From Sphingomonas oleivorans (GTDB lineage Bacteria > Pseudomonadota > Alphaproteobacteria > Sphingomonadales > Sphingomonadaceae): a stretch of 64,000 bases of DNA. This document shows, piece by piece, positions 1-7,414 of this stretch (positions within the stretch are counted from its first letter, which is position 1; every line of letters starts with the position of its first letter). Where the stretch lies: the NCBI RefSeq assembly GCF_003050615.1, contig NZ_NWBU01000005.1, positions 148,932 to 212,931 on the forward strand, written 5' to 3'. The notes beneath the pieces were generated by a model that was not told the origin of the DNA, did no database searches, and was given only the letters and a program-made list of their open reading frames with translations. Both the position numbers and the translations under genes were made by a program.

Positions 1-2
1 GG

Positions 3-110
3 CGCAGGAAGCTATATGCCGACTATGGCTTTACCGCGTTCCAGTCGAACGCGCTGCGCATGTATCTCCCCATGGCGGACGTCGAGGCGCTGATCGCCGA
101 AGGCGGCTAG
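3..110 (+). CDS. GNAT-type acetyltransferase, C-terminal fragment (cut by window edge)
   Basis: Only the last 35 codons are inside the window. The visible peptide contains LYADYGF followed about ten residues later by LRMYLPM. This is the usual end of GNAT N-acetyltransferases, where a YGF turn precedes the last beta strand. The catalytic core and the acetyl-CoA loop lie upstream of the window, so the substrate cannot be judged. Its TAG stop (108-110) shares the palindrome CTAG with the stop codon of the convergent tautomerase gene, so the two genes overlap tail to tail by two bases. Confidence 0.6.
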   Translation, partial: RRKLYADYGFTAFQSNALRMYLPMADVEALIAEGG

Positions 111-496
111 AGTTCCGCGGTGAGGAACTGCGCGCGACCATGACCGAAGCTCCAGTCAGCATCATCATTCTCGATGCAGGAGATCATGATGTCCTCTGGA
201 GCGATCCCAGACCGTTCGCCGAGATAATCGACGACCAGCGAATAGAAGAGCTGCTTCATCGCGCGGGAGCGTGGCCGCGTCGTCATGTGGATCAGCACCC
301 GCTTGTCGGAGCGCTCGAAGCCAAGTCCCGTATCTTCAAGGATGAGGCGCGAAGGCTCATGCTCGGTCAACACTTGATAGCGGTCGCGCACAGGAACCTG
401 GAAAGCCTCTACCATGGCATCGTGAATGGCTTGCAGCATCGTCCGAAGCTCCGCCTCGGAGCGGCCCTTGACGACGTCGATGCGAAGAAGCGGCAT
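107..496 (-). CDS. Tautomerase family protein (4-oxalocrotonate tautomerase-like)
   Basis: A 129-residue protein that begins MPLLRIDV. Pro2 becomes the N-terminal catalytic base after methionine removal in this superfamily, which fixes the start at 496 rather than at the longer upstream possibility. At about 130 residues it is longer than the 62-residue 4-OT monomers and fits the fused or MSAD-like tautomerases. The start codon lies 2 bp after the stop of the nitronate monooxygenase gene, so it is the last gene of the hmp - nitronate monooxygenase - tautomerase operon. The substrate is unknown. The context suggests an enol or aldehyde product of nitro-compound breakdown, which is inference. 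Confidence 0.8.
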   Translation of the reverse strand: MPLLRIDVVKGRSEAELRTMLQAIHDAMVEAFQVPVRDRYQVLTEHEPSRLILEDTGLGFERSDKRVLIHMTTRPRSRAMKQLFYSLVVDYLGERSGIAPEDIMISCIENDDADWSFGHGRAQFLTAEL

Positions 497-498
497 TT

Positions 499-1569
499 TC
501 AGAAATCCCTGATCTGTGAAGTTGCGATGCGGAGTTCGCGCATGAGGCTGTCGATCAGCTTCGCTGCGGGCATGGCGCGGGACAGCGGCGCGCCCTGCCC
601 CGCCCATTGCGCGCCATAGCCATGCTCGCCGGCCGCCTTGGCCGCAGCATGCAGCGCCTTTCCCGCGTCATAGGCGATCGGATAATCAGGCGGCAGCAGA
701 TCGGCGGCTTCGGCATCGAGCGCGGTGAAGCGGTTCGCAAGCGCGCGTGCGGGCCGGCCCGAGATGAGGGTCGTAAGCCGGGTATGATAGGCACCGGCCC
801 CGGCAAGCGCCTTGCGATAGCCTTCATCCGCGCTGGATTCGGGGCAGGATATGAAGGCGGTCCCGAGTTGGGCGGCAATCGCGCCGAGCCCAAGCGCCGC
901 GTGGATCCCGGCGCCATCCATGATGCCCCCCGCGGCGATCACCGGCAGAGGACTTTGCCGCACCAGCAATCGCGTCAAGGCGAAGGTGCCGAGCGCGTCA
1001 TCGGGCGCGGCCGGATCGAAGACGCCGCGATGCCCGCCCGCCTCGATGCCCTGCGCCACGACCATGTCGATCCCCGCTTCCTCGATCCGACGCGCCTCCT
1101 CGGGGCTCGTGGCCGTGGCGAGCAGCGTTGCGCCCGCATCCTTCAACGCGGCGATCGCATCAGCCGCGGGCAAGCCGAAATGGAAGCTGACGACGGGAGG
1201 CTTGGTTTCGATCAGCATCGCCAGCATGTCGGCATCGTCGGCGAAGCTCCTGTAGATCGTTCGCAGCGCCGTGGGCGGCGTGGCGCCGAACTCCGCGAAG
1301 CGTGGCGCAAGCCACTCCAGCCACGCCGCCTCGCGCTTCGGATTGGCCTTGGCGGCGCCGTGGACGAACAGATTGACGTTGAACGCGCGATCGGTGCGTG
1401 CGCGCACTTCCTCGATCATCGCCCGGGCGCCTGCGGCATCGGTCGCGCCGACGCCGATGGAGCCCAGTCCGCCGGCATTCGATACGGCCGCGGCCAGCGT
1501 CGGCGTCGAAACGCCTGCCATGGGAGCCTGCACGATCGGAAGCGATATGCCCAGCCTGTCCAGCATCAT
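499..1569 (-). CDS. Nitronate monooxygenase (2-nitropropane dioxygenase family)
   Basis: A 356-residue TIM-barrel flavoprotein. The N-terminal [13 protein letters not shown], the central [12 protein letters not shown] and the later IAAGGIMDG are the standard FMN-phosphate and active-site segments of nitronate monooxygenases. These enzymes oxidise propionate-3-nitronate or alkyl nitronates to carbonyl compounds plus nitrite. No signal peptide is seen, so it is cytoplasmic. It starts 9 bp after the hmp stop and ends 2 bp before the tautomerase start, so all three are very likely co-transcribed from the NsrR-controlled promoter at about 2.8 kb. Pairing with an NO dioxygenase makes nitro or nitroso stress the likely signal. 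Confidence 0.88.
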   Translation of the reverse strand: MMLDRLGISLPIVQAPMAGVSTPTLAAAVSNAGGLGSIGVGATDAAGARAMIEEVRARTDRAFNVNLFVHGAAKANPKREAAWLEWLAPRFAEFGATPPTALRTIYRSFADDADMLAMLIETKPPVVSFHFGLPAADAIAALKDAGATLLATATSPEEARRIEEAGIDMVVAQGIEAGGHRGVFDPAAPDDALGTFALTRLLVRQSPLPVIAAGGIMDGAGIHAALGLGAIAAQLGTAFISCPESSADEGYRKALAGAGAYHTRLTTLISGRPARALANRFTALDAEAADLLPPDYPIAYDAGKALHAAAKAAGEHGYGAQWAGQGAPLSRAMPAAKLIDSLMRELRIATSQIRDF

Positions 1570-1578
1570 CGCTTCTCC

Positions 1579-2769
1579 TCAGGCAGCCAGCAGTTCGTCG
1601 GTCGGGCCGAAGAGCTCATAATGGATGCGGCTGGGCCGCACTCCGGCCTCGGCCAGGCCCGTCACAAAGGCACGCAGGAACGGGCGGGGACCGCAGAGGT
1701 AGAAATCGGCGTCGGCCAGCGGCGTGTTGGCGCGCAGCCATTCGAGCGTGACGAAGCCTGCGAGCGCGTCGCCATCGGCCGCCTGCTCGTAGAAGGTCGT
1801 GACCGAGGCCGCGCCATGACGTCGGGCGAGCCCGCGGACATGCGTATCGAGCGCGTGGGTGGATCGGTTGGTGGTCCCGTGCACATACCAGGTCGGAACG
1901 GCTTGATGCCGCTCCGCGATGACCTCCATCATGCTCACCATGGGCGTCAGGCCAACGCCCCCCGAAAGCAGAATGATCGGCCGCTCCGGCGCATCCGAGA
2001 GGAAGAAATCGCCGGCGGGAGGCGTGCATTCGACGATGGTGCCGACGGCCGCTTCGTCGTGGAGGAAGCGCGAGGCCTCGCCCGCCGGCTCGCGTTTGAC
2101 GGTGATGCGGTAATGATCGCCATTGGGCGCGCTGGAGATCGAATAGTTGCGCTTGAGGCCCGGGCGCCCGGCGGCATCGAAGCGGAAGGTCAGATATTGG
2201 CCCGCCTTGTGGCGCAGCACGGGCCCGCCATCCTCCGGGCGAAGGATGAAGGAGGTGATCGTCTCGCTTTCGCGCCGCCGTTCCGCGATGACGAAGCGGC
2301 GCCAGCCGGTCCAGCCGCCCTGACGGGCGAGGATATCCTCACGGATCGCGGCTTCGCGCCCCATCAATATTTCGGCGAGGAACCAATAGGCCTCGCCCCA
2401 GGCCGCGAGAATCTCGGCTGTCGCCGCTTCGCCGAGCACCTCCTCGATCGCGCCGAGCAGGGCGGTAGCGACATGGGGATAATGTTCGGGCAGGATGGCA
2501 TAGCCGATATGTTTCTGCGCGATCCGTTCCACGGCGGGGCCGAGCGCGCCAAGATTGTCGATGTTGCGCGCATAGGCGAGCACCGCCGCCGCCAGCGCGT
2601 TCACCTGGGCGCCGCTGTCCTGATTGGCCTGGTTGAACAGCGCGCGGATCGCCGCATCCTCGAACAGGCGCCGGTACATGGCCGATGTTATCGCCGTCCC
2701 ATGTTCGACGAGCGCGGGCACGGTCGCCTTCACGATCGCAATGGCTTCAGGGGACAGGGGCTTCGGCAT
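1579..2769 (-). CDS. hmp: Flavohaemoprotein, nitric oxide dioxygenase
   Basis: A 396-residue protein, the usual Hmp length. The N-terminal globin domain (about residues 1-140) starts MPKPLSPEAI and contains the QKHIGY segment with the proximal haem histidine. The FAD domain has RNYSISS and the NAD(P)H domain has LLSGGVGLTPM, with the usual YELFGP near the C-terminus. It converts NO and O2 to nitrate using NAD(P)H. The start at 2769 gives the canonical N-terminus; the upstream in-frame extension runs through the NsrR box and is not credible. First gene of a three-gene operon and divergent from nsrR. Confidence 0.95.
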   Translation of the reverse strand: MPKPLSPEAIAIVKATVPALVEHGTAITSAMYRRLFEDAAIRALFNQANQDSGAQVNALAAAVLAYARNIDNLGALGPAVERIAQKHIGYAILPEHYPHVATALLGAIEEVLGEAATAEILAAWGEAYWFLAEILMGREAAIREDILARQGGWTGWRRFVIAERRRESETITSFILRPEDGGPVLRHKAGQYLTFRFDAAGRPGLKRNYSISSAPNGDHYRITVKREPAGEASRFLHDEAAVGTIVECTPPAGDFFLSDAPERPIILLSGGVGLTPMVSMMEVIAERHQAVPTWYVHGTTNRSTHALDTHVRGLARRHGAASVTTFYEQAADGDALAGFVTLEWLRANTPLADADFYLCGPRPFLRAFVTGLAEAGVRPSRIHYELFGPTDELLAA

Positions 2770-2784
2770 GATCGGGCTCCGATA

Positions 2785-2807
2785 AAGATGTATTCTGGAT
2801 ACCTCTA
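2785..2807 (-). promoter_or_regulatory. NsrR-like operator upstream of hmp
   Basis: A 23-bp 11-1-11 inverted repeat. The left half is AAGATGTATTC and the right half is GGATACCTCTA; 8 of 11 positions are symmetric. The left half is very close to the published enterobacterial NsrR half-site AAGATGYATTT. It ends 15 bp upstream of the hmp start codon, a good place for repression. The match was made by eye, and family members differ in sequence preference. Confidence 0.7.
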
Positions 2808-2821
2808 TTCTCCCGGCGCTA

Positions 2822-2844
2822 TACATGCAAGTGTAATGCATCTA
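2822..2844 (+). promoter_or_regulatory. Second NsrR-like operator, upstream of nsrR
   Basis: A second 23-bp site on the same 11-1-11 pattern. The right half TAATGCATCTA resembles the NsrR half-site; the left half TACATGCAAGT is weaker. It ends 11 bp before the nsrR ATG, which suggests autoregulation. The centres of the two boxes are 37 bp apart, so they are not whole helical turns apart but lie close enough to act on one shared divergent promoter. Confidence 0.55.
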
Positions 2845-2855
2845 TTATCCCGGCG

Positions 2856-3302
2856 ATGAAGCTGACGCGCTACACGGACTATGCGTTGCGGGTGCTCATC
2901 CATCTGGGCGCGCATGAGGGGGAGATCGCCTCGATCGGCCAGATCGCCCGCCTTTACGGCATCTCGCAGAACCATCTGATGAAGGTGGTTCAGGACCTTG
3001 GCCGGACCGGCTTTGTCGAGACGGTGCGCGGACGCAATGGCGGGCTGAGGCTCGGGCGTCCGGCTGCGGAAATCAATCTTGGCCAGCTCGTCCGCCATAC
3101 CGAGGGGGGCTTCGATCTGGTCGATTGCGACGATTGCCTGATCGCCCCCGCATGCAGCCTGCCGAAGCTGCTGGCCGAGGCGACGCGGGCCTTCCTGGCG
3201 GTTCTGGACAAATATAGCCTCGCCGATCTCGTCGCGCGGCCGGCTGACCTGCGCGCGCTGTTCGACAGCGCCCCCCTGCCCGCCGGCGCTGCCCTCGCCT
3301 GA
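2856..3302 (+). CDS. nsrR: Rrf2-family NO-sensing repressor NsrR
   Basis: A 148-residue protein with the Rrf2 winged-helix N-terminus MKLTRYTDYALRVL and the recognition region GISQNHLMKVV. Three cysteines in VDCDDCLIAPAC match the spacing of the NsrR Fe-S cluster ligands. NO destroys the cluster and releases the DNA. The divergent hmp gene and the two NsrR-like boxes between them make the assignment firm. IscR and RsrR are less likely because of the cysteine spacing and the neighbour. Confidence 0.9.
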   Translation: MKLTRYTDYALRVLIHLGAHEGEIASIGQIARLYGISQNHLMKVVQDLGRTGFVETVRGRNGGLRLGRPAAEINLGQLVRHTEGGFDLVDCDDCLIAPACSLPKLLAEATRAFLAVLDKYSLADLVARPADLRALFDSAPLPAGAALA

Positions 3303-3421
3303 GCGCATTGGTCTTTCGCTGTTCACATCGACGATGATCCGGCCGGCCGATCCGCTACGCCCGCACGCTCGCCGGCCTGCGCATCGTCGCCTTCGCATGC
3401 ATCATGCTCAAGCAGGTCGTT

Positions 3422-3467
3422 AATGCCCAGATGGGGGCACGCGCGCGCGAGCTTGCCGATGCGCGCG
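3422..3467 (+). repeat. 46-bp remnant identical to part of the LytS-type kinase gene
   Basis: These 46 bases match 8930-8975, inside the histidine kinase gene, at 44 of 46 positions. The same reading frame reads NAQMGARARELADAR here and NAQMAARARELADAR in the kinase. The frame is open upstream only to a stop at 3335 and runs out of homology downstream. It is therefore a gene scrap, not a gene. The rest of 3303-3496 shows no supported gene. Confidence 0.7.
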
Positions 3468-3496
3468 TGCCGCGAAGACGATGGCGACCTTGCCGC

Positions 3497-4468
3497 TTAT
3501 GGAACGAGCAGCAGCTTGCCGCTGGTCTTGCGGCTTTCCATGTCGGCATGGGCCTTGGCCGCGTCCGCCAGCGGATATTCCCCGCCGATCCTGATCTTCA
3601 GCTTTCCGTCCGCGATCCAGTCGAACAGCTGCGCCGAGCGCGCGCGGAGCAGTTCGGGCCTATGGATGTGATCGAAGAAGGTCGCATAGCCGATCTTGAT
3701 GCTCTTCGGCAGGCTCATGATGTCGAGCGGCCCAGGGCCGCCGAGGACGGGGCCGTACCAGCAGAAGGTGCCCGACCGGCGCAGCACGTCGAGCGACCCC
3801 TGGAAGGTCTTCGGCCCGGACCCGTCATAGACGATGTGCACGCCTTCGCCGTTCGTCAGGCGGAGCGCTTCCTCGGCGAACCGGCCCTCCGTATCCACGA
3901 TGACATGATCGGCACCGGCCTCCTTGGCGGCCGCCACCTTGTCGGCCGAAGAGACGCGACCGATGACATGCCCGCCCCTCAGCTTGACGATCTGCGTCAG
4001 GAGCAGACCGACGCCGCCCGCCGCCGCATGGATGAAGGCGACGTCGCCGGGTTGCACCGGGTAAAAGTCGGTCGCGAAGTGGCTGGCGGTGAGGCCCTGC
4101 ATCATTACGGACGCGGCGGCGCGGTCGTCGATCGCGTCGGGAACCGGCACCAGAGCGTCGGCGGCAATTGCGATCCGCTCCGCATAGCTTCCGGGCGCAT
4201 AGACCCAGGCCACCCGCTGGCCGGGCTCGATGCCCTCGACGCCCTCGCCCACCGCCAGGACCCGACCGACGCCTTCCACGCCGAGGATCTTGGGATTGGG
4301 CATCTCCGTCCAGGCCATGCCCTGCCGCACGCCGATGTCCATGAAATTGACGCCCGCGAAGCCGATCTCGACCAGCGCCTGGCCGGGCCCTGCCACGGGG
4401 TTTGGGCGCTCGACATGCTCCAGCATCTCGCGGCCGCCAATGCCGTTCATCACAACAGCTTTCATCAT
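3497..4468 (-). CDS. Zinc-independent quinone oxidoreductase / MDR-family alcohol dehydrogenase
   Basis: A 323-residue medium-chain dehydrogenase. The N-terminal GroES-like domain (about 1-130) lacks the catalytic zinc ligands, as in NADPH:quinone reductases. The Rossmann motif AAAGGVGLLLTQ binds NADPH, and GVEGVGRV is present. It probably reduces quinones or enones in the cytoplasm. Tandem ATG codons at 4468 and 4465 follow a GGAG; the second has the better spacing. A TetR gene lies just upstream on the same strand, and a copy of its operator sits between them, so this is the likely regulated target. Confidence 0.85.
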   Translation of the reverse strand: MMKAVVMNGIGGREMLEHVERPNPVAGPGQALVEIGFAGVNFMDIGVRQGMAWTEMPNPKILGVEGVGRVLAVGEGVEGIEPGQRVAWVYAPGSYAERIAIAADALVPVPDAIDDRAAASVMMQGLTASHFATDFYPVQPGDVAFIHAAAGGVGLLLTQIVKLRGGHVIGRVSSADKVAAAKEAGADHVIVDTEGRFAEEALRLTNGEGVHIVYDGSGPKTFQGSLDVLRRSGTFCWYGPVLGGPGPLDIMSLPKSIKIGYATFFDHIHRPELLRARSAQLFDWIADGKLKIRIGGEYPLADAAKAHADMESRKTSGKLLLVP

Positions 4469-4480
4469 CTTGCTCCAAAT

Positions 4481-4499
4481 TTGAATGAACGTTCCATAA
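4481..4499 (-). promoter_or_regulatory. TetR operator upstream of the quinone oxidoreductase
   Basis: Read on the minus strand this is TTATGGAACGTTCATTCAA. It differs from the site upstream of the TetR gene (5105-5123) only in the four central bases. The half-sites are imperfectly symmetrical. It lies 13 bp before the oxidoreductase start codon. The two near-identical sites bracket the regulator gene, which is strong evidence for a shared operator. Confidence 0.7.
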
Positions 4500-4521
4500 C
4501 AAGTCAAAAAAAGGGGGGCAG

Positions 4522-5097
4522 CTATCGCAATGCCCTGAGCGCCAGCTCGGCAAGGCTGGTCAAAGTCGCGCGGTCGGCACCACCGCGCCCGGCGATGCGG
4601 ATGCCGGCGATAGCGGCGATCAGAAAATCGGCCATCGCTCCGGCTTCGATCCCGGCGGCGACATCGCCTTCCTGCTGCGCATCCCGGACGCGCTCGGCGA
4701 TCGCCTCGCGCATTGCCCTGGCAAGAGATGCGTTGATGTCCGTGAGATCGGGCCGGGACGTGCCGAACTCGCAGATCGAGCCCATGCCGAGGCAGGGCTG
4801 GTCCGCCGTGTCGACCACCCTGCGCAACATCGCCTCGATCCCGTTTATGGCCCGGGCCCCACTGCGAAGCGCCTCGAAATGCGCGGCACATTCGCCCATT
4901 CCGTAGCGACGCATCGCCGAGCGGTAGAGCTGCCACTTGTCGCCGAAAGTGTCGTACAGGCTCTGGCGTCCGATCCCCATGGCGTCGACGAGCATCGCGG
5001 CTGAGCTGCCCTCGAACCCATGTTCGCGAAAGACGCCGATCGCGGCATCGAGCGCCGCGTTCGCATCGAATTCCCTTGGTCTTGCCATGGACGCCAT
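4522..5097 (-). CDS. TetR/AcrR-family transcriptional regulator
   Basis: A 191-residue protein. The N-terminal helix-turn-helix spans about residues 10-55 (AAIGVFREHGFEGSS ... GIGRQSLYDTFGDK) and is typical of TetR. The C-terminal ligand domain has a cysteine in DQPCLGMG, a pattern seen in TetR proteins next to reductases. It is on the same strand as the quinone oxidoreductase, with 53 bp between them, and each gene has its own copy of the 19-bp operator. It therefore probably represses itself and the oxidoreductase. The ligand is unknown. An internal ATG at 5088 is an alternative start. Confidence 0.85.
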   Translation of the reverse strand: MASMARPREFDANAALDAAIGVFREHGFEGSSAAMLVDAMGIGRQSLYDTFGDKWQLYRSAMRRYGMGECAAHFEALRSGARAINGIEAMLRRVVDTADQPCLGMGSICEFGTSRPDLTDINASLARAMREAIAERVRDAQQEGDVAAGIEAGAMADFLIAAIAGIRIAGRGGADRATLTSLAELALRALR

Positions 5098-5104
5098 CTA
5101 TTCA

Positions 5105-5123
5105 TTATGGAATGAACATTCAA
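5105..5123 (+). promoter_or_regulatory. TetR operator upstream of its own gene
   Basis: The 19-mer TTATGGAATGAACATTCAA ends seven bases upstream of the TetR start. It matches the site at 4481-4499 in 15 of 19 bases, with all differences in the middle four. This suggests autoregulation. Confidence 0.7.
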
Positions 5124-5173
5124 GAGGCGCGTTGAAGCTCGCGCTATTTTTCGGAGGCGCGGGCGTGCTCGGG

Positions 5174-5470
5174 TCAGGCGATCTGTTCGAGCGCGTGGAT
5201 TTCGATATGGGCGATCGATCCTGCGGGCAGCTGGGCGTTGAAGGACCGGATCGCCGCGCCGGACATGTGCCTTTCCCAGGCGTTTCGCGATGCCCAGTCC
5301 TCGACGAAGACGTAGACGCCCCGCTGCGTCGGATTGCGGTACAGATGATAAGAGAGGCAGCCCTCCTCGTTCCGCGTCGCGGTGGAGAGAAGGCCAGCCT
5401 GTTCCTCGAACACGGCTTCCCGTCCGGGCGTTATGACGACGCGCGCGACGACCTTGATGCTGTCAACCAT
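5174..5470 (-). CDS. Antibiotic biosynthesis monooxygenase (ABM) domain protein, quinol monooxygenase-like
   Basis: A 98-residue single-domain ferredoxin-like fold protein. The N-terminus KVVARVVITPGREAVFEEQ and the later EGCLSYHLYRNPTQ and FVEDWASRNAWERH are the ABM/YgiN pattern. Relatives act without cofactor on quinols, or serve as small quinone-cycle enzymes. The position between a quinone oxidoreductase and DJ-1 proteins fits quinone or carbonyl stress. A purine-rich AAGGA precedes the start at 5470. The role is inferred from family and context only. Confidence 0.8.
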   Translation of the reverse strand: MVDSIKVVARVVITPGREAVFEEQAGLLSTATRNEEGCLSYHLYRNPTQRGVYVFVEDWASRNAWERHMSGAAIRSFNAQLPAGSIAHIEIHALEQIA

Positions 5471-5576
5471 TTTTCGAATCCTTTGATGAAGCGCGCAACG
5501 CGCTGGGGCCGGGCGATCGCCGGAGCCCGGACGGCGGGCGGATGCCCTGCGATCGCCGCGCCTTTGGCGGGCTGAT

Positions 5577-6422
5577 CTATTTCAGCCGCCGGAGCAGTTC
5601 CTTGGCGACCTCGGGGGCAGAAGCCGGGTTCTGGCCGGTGATCAGCTCGCGATCGATCACCATGTTCGCCGAGAATGGCGTCTTGTTGCTGACATAGTTC
5701 GCACCGGCGGCCTGAAGCGCCGTCTGCGGGTAGAGCTTCATCGTCCCGCCGTTGAGCAGCCCCTTGGCGATTTCTTCTTCCTGGTTGCTGATCACGGTCA
5801 GCCGGTATCCGGCGTAGATCCAGCCCGGGCGCGCTCCGGCGCCGTTGCCGGCTTCAAGCCGGCCGACGAAGCCCTGCGCATCGGACAGGGTCGAGAGCAG
5901 AGCGATCGGGCCGTGGCATGCCAGCGCCGTGGTCTTGCCCTTGGCGTGGAAGTCGGCCAGCAGCCGGCCCAGCTCGGGGCTGACGAGCAGGTCCTGCATC
6001 GGCGCATGGCCGCCCGGCACATAGACGGCGTCGAACTGGTCGTAGCCCCTCTGCTCGACGCGCGCGAGGCTGACGACGGGCGACTCGCTGCGCGAGGTCA
6101 GCTTGAGTTGGGCGAGCAGGGCGAGGCTGGCCTGCATCGCCGTCTCGTCCCCGTTGAAATACATCTTGTCCACCGAGGACTGGTCGAGCGTCGGCGCCGC
6201 GCCTCGCGGGGTCGCGAAGACGATCTCGTGACCGGCATCGCGCAGGGCCTGGACCGGCTGCATCAGCTCGTTGAGGTAAAAGCCCGTCTTGAAGACCCGG
6301 CCGTCCCGCAGGTCGAGATGGTCCGAATCCGAGAGGACGACCAGCACATTGCCGGCATGGGCGGCGGCGGCGCTGAGGCTGAGGGCCAGGGCGGCCGCGA
6401 GCGTAGGAATGAGTTTCATCAT
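5577..6422 (-). CDS. Exported DJ-1/PfpI-family protein
   Basis: A 281-residue protein with a clear Sec signal peptide (MKLIPTLAAALALSLSAAAAHA), so it acts in the periplasm. The DJ-1/PfpI fold follows, with the nucleophile elbow ALACHGPIALL and a final ITGQNPAS segment shared with the next gene. Relatives are glyoxalase III or chaperone-like (Hsp31) enzymes. Two ATG codons (6422 and 6419) follow GGAG; the first is given. The stop is 103 bp before the start of the ABM gene. It and the cytoplasmic paralogue at 6497-7213 run in the same direction, 74 bp apart. Confidence 0.82.
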   Translation of the reverse strand: MMKLIPTLAAALALSLSAAAAHAGNVLVVLSDSDHLDLRDGRVFKTGFYLNELMQPVQALRDAGHEIVFATPRGAAPTLDQSSVDKMYFNGDETAMQASLALLAQLKLTSRSESPVVSLARVEQRGYDQFDAVYVPGGHAPMQDLLVSPELGRLLADFHAKGKTTALACHGPIALLSTLSDAQGFVGRLEAGNGAGARPGWIYAGYRLTVISNQEEEIAKGLLNGGTMKLYPQTALQAAGANYVSNKTPFSANMVIDRELITGQNPASAPEVAKELLRRLK

Positions 6423-6496
6423 GCTTCTCCGGGGAGGAGGCCCCTCCGACGAGCGGGAGGGGCCGGTCATCGCCTTGTTATGGCGTTATGGCGCTG

Positions 6497-7213
6497 TCAG
6501 GCGCGTTCGGTCCGGGCGGTCAGCAGATCCCGCAGGGCTTCGCCGACGCCGGTCGCCGATTGCGGGTTCTGGCCGGTCACCAGCCTTCCATCGACGACGA
6601 CCTTGGCCGTCCATGCGGGGGCCGCATGGTGGTGCGCGCCGCGTGCCGACAAGGTGCTGGCGAGGAGGAAGGGCACGAGCTGGTCCAACTTGACCGCCCG
6701 CTCCTCCTCGTCAGTGAACGCGCTGACATTCTTGCCGGCGACGAGATGGCTGCCATTGCCGAGCGTGACGTTCACCAGTGCGGCCGGGCCGTGGCAGACG
6801 GCGGCGACGAGACCGCCCGCCTCGTAGATGTCGCGCGTGACGCGCTGCACGGCGGGGCTGGTCGGAAAGTCCCACATCGCACCGTGTCCGCCCGCGAAGA
6901 AGATCGCGGCGTAGCGCGACGGATCGACGTCGCCGAGGCGTGGCGTGCGGCGAATGGCATCACGGAAACGTTCGTCGTTCCAGTAATGCGCGTTGGTCGG
7001 ATCGTTCAGGTCGAGGCCGTCGACCGGCGGCTCGCCGCCGTCGATGGAGGCGAATTCCACCGCGATGCCGGCAGCATCGAGCACGGCGAGAGGATGGGTG
7101 ACTTCGCCCAGGTAAAAGCCGGTGGGCTCGCCGCTGTCGCCCTTCACGCCATGGCTGGTGAGGACGAACAGCACGGGCTTTTGCGCTGGAGCGCCGATAT
7201 TTTCGCTGGCCAA
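6497..7213 (-). CDS. Cytoplasmic DJ-1/PfpI protein, Hsp31/glyoxalase III-like
   Basis: A 238-residue protein without signal peptide. It has SGEPTGFYLGE with the conserved glutamate, the elbow AAVCHGPAALVN with the catalytic cysteine, and the C-terminal VTGQNPQS. This is the Hsp31-type arrangement that converts methylglyoxal to lactate without a cofactor. The start is a TTG preceded by AGGAG at good spacing. It faces a divergent LysR gene across 200 bp, the likely regulator. The periplasmic paralogue lies downstream on the same strand. Confidence 0.83.
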   Translation of the reverse strand: MASENIGAPAQKPVLFVLTSHGVKGDSGEPTGFYLGEVTHPLAVLDAAGIAVEFASIDGGEPPVDGLDLNDPTNAHYWNDERFRDAIRRTPRLGDVDPSRYAAIFFAGGHGAMWDFPTSPAVQRVTRDIYEAGGLVAAVCHGPAALVNVTLGNGSHLVAGKNVSAFTDEEERAVKLDQLVPFLLASTLSARGAHHHAAPAWTAKVVVDGRLVTGQNPQSATGVGEALRDLLTARTERA

Positions 7214-7414
7214 GGTCTTCTCCTGAAATCTTGACGCTGAAGTGCGTCCCGATAGCGGAGATTTATTGGCCTATGCTCGGGCGATAAATCCGGCTTGCGC
7301 GAAATCATTTGTTCTCAGAAAGCAATAATGCGACCCATCGGGGCCTTGCCGATGGCGGCGGCGCCCTCCACGAACAGTGCGCGCGAGGAATATATTCATG
7401 TTCGGGAGGCAGGA

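Noticed and set aside
607..2859. A 750-codon open frame on the plus strand over hmp and the nitronate monooxygenase gene
   Set aside because: It is a high-GC antisense shadow. The minus-strand frames carry the complete domain motifs and the operon spacing; this frame has no recognisable domain and Arg/Gly-rich composition.
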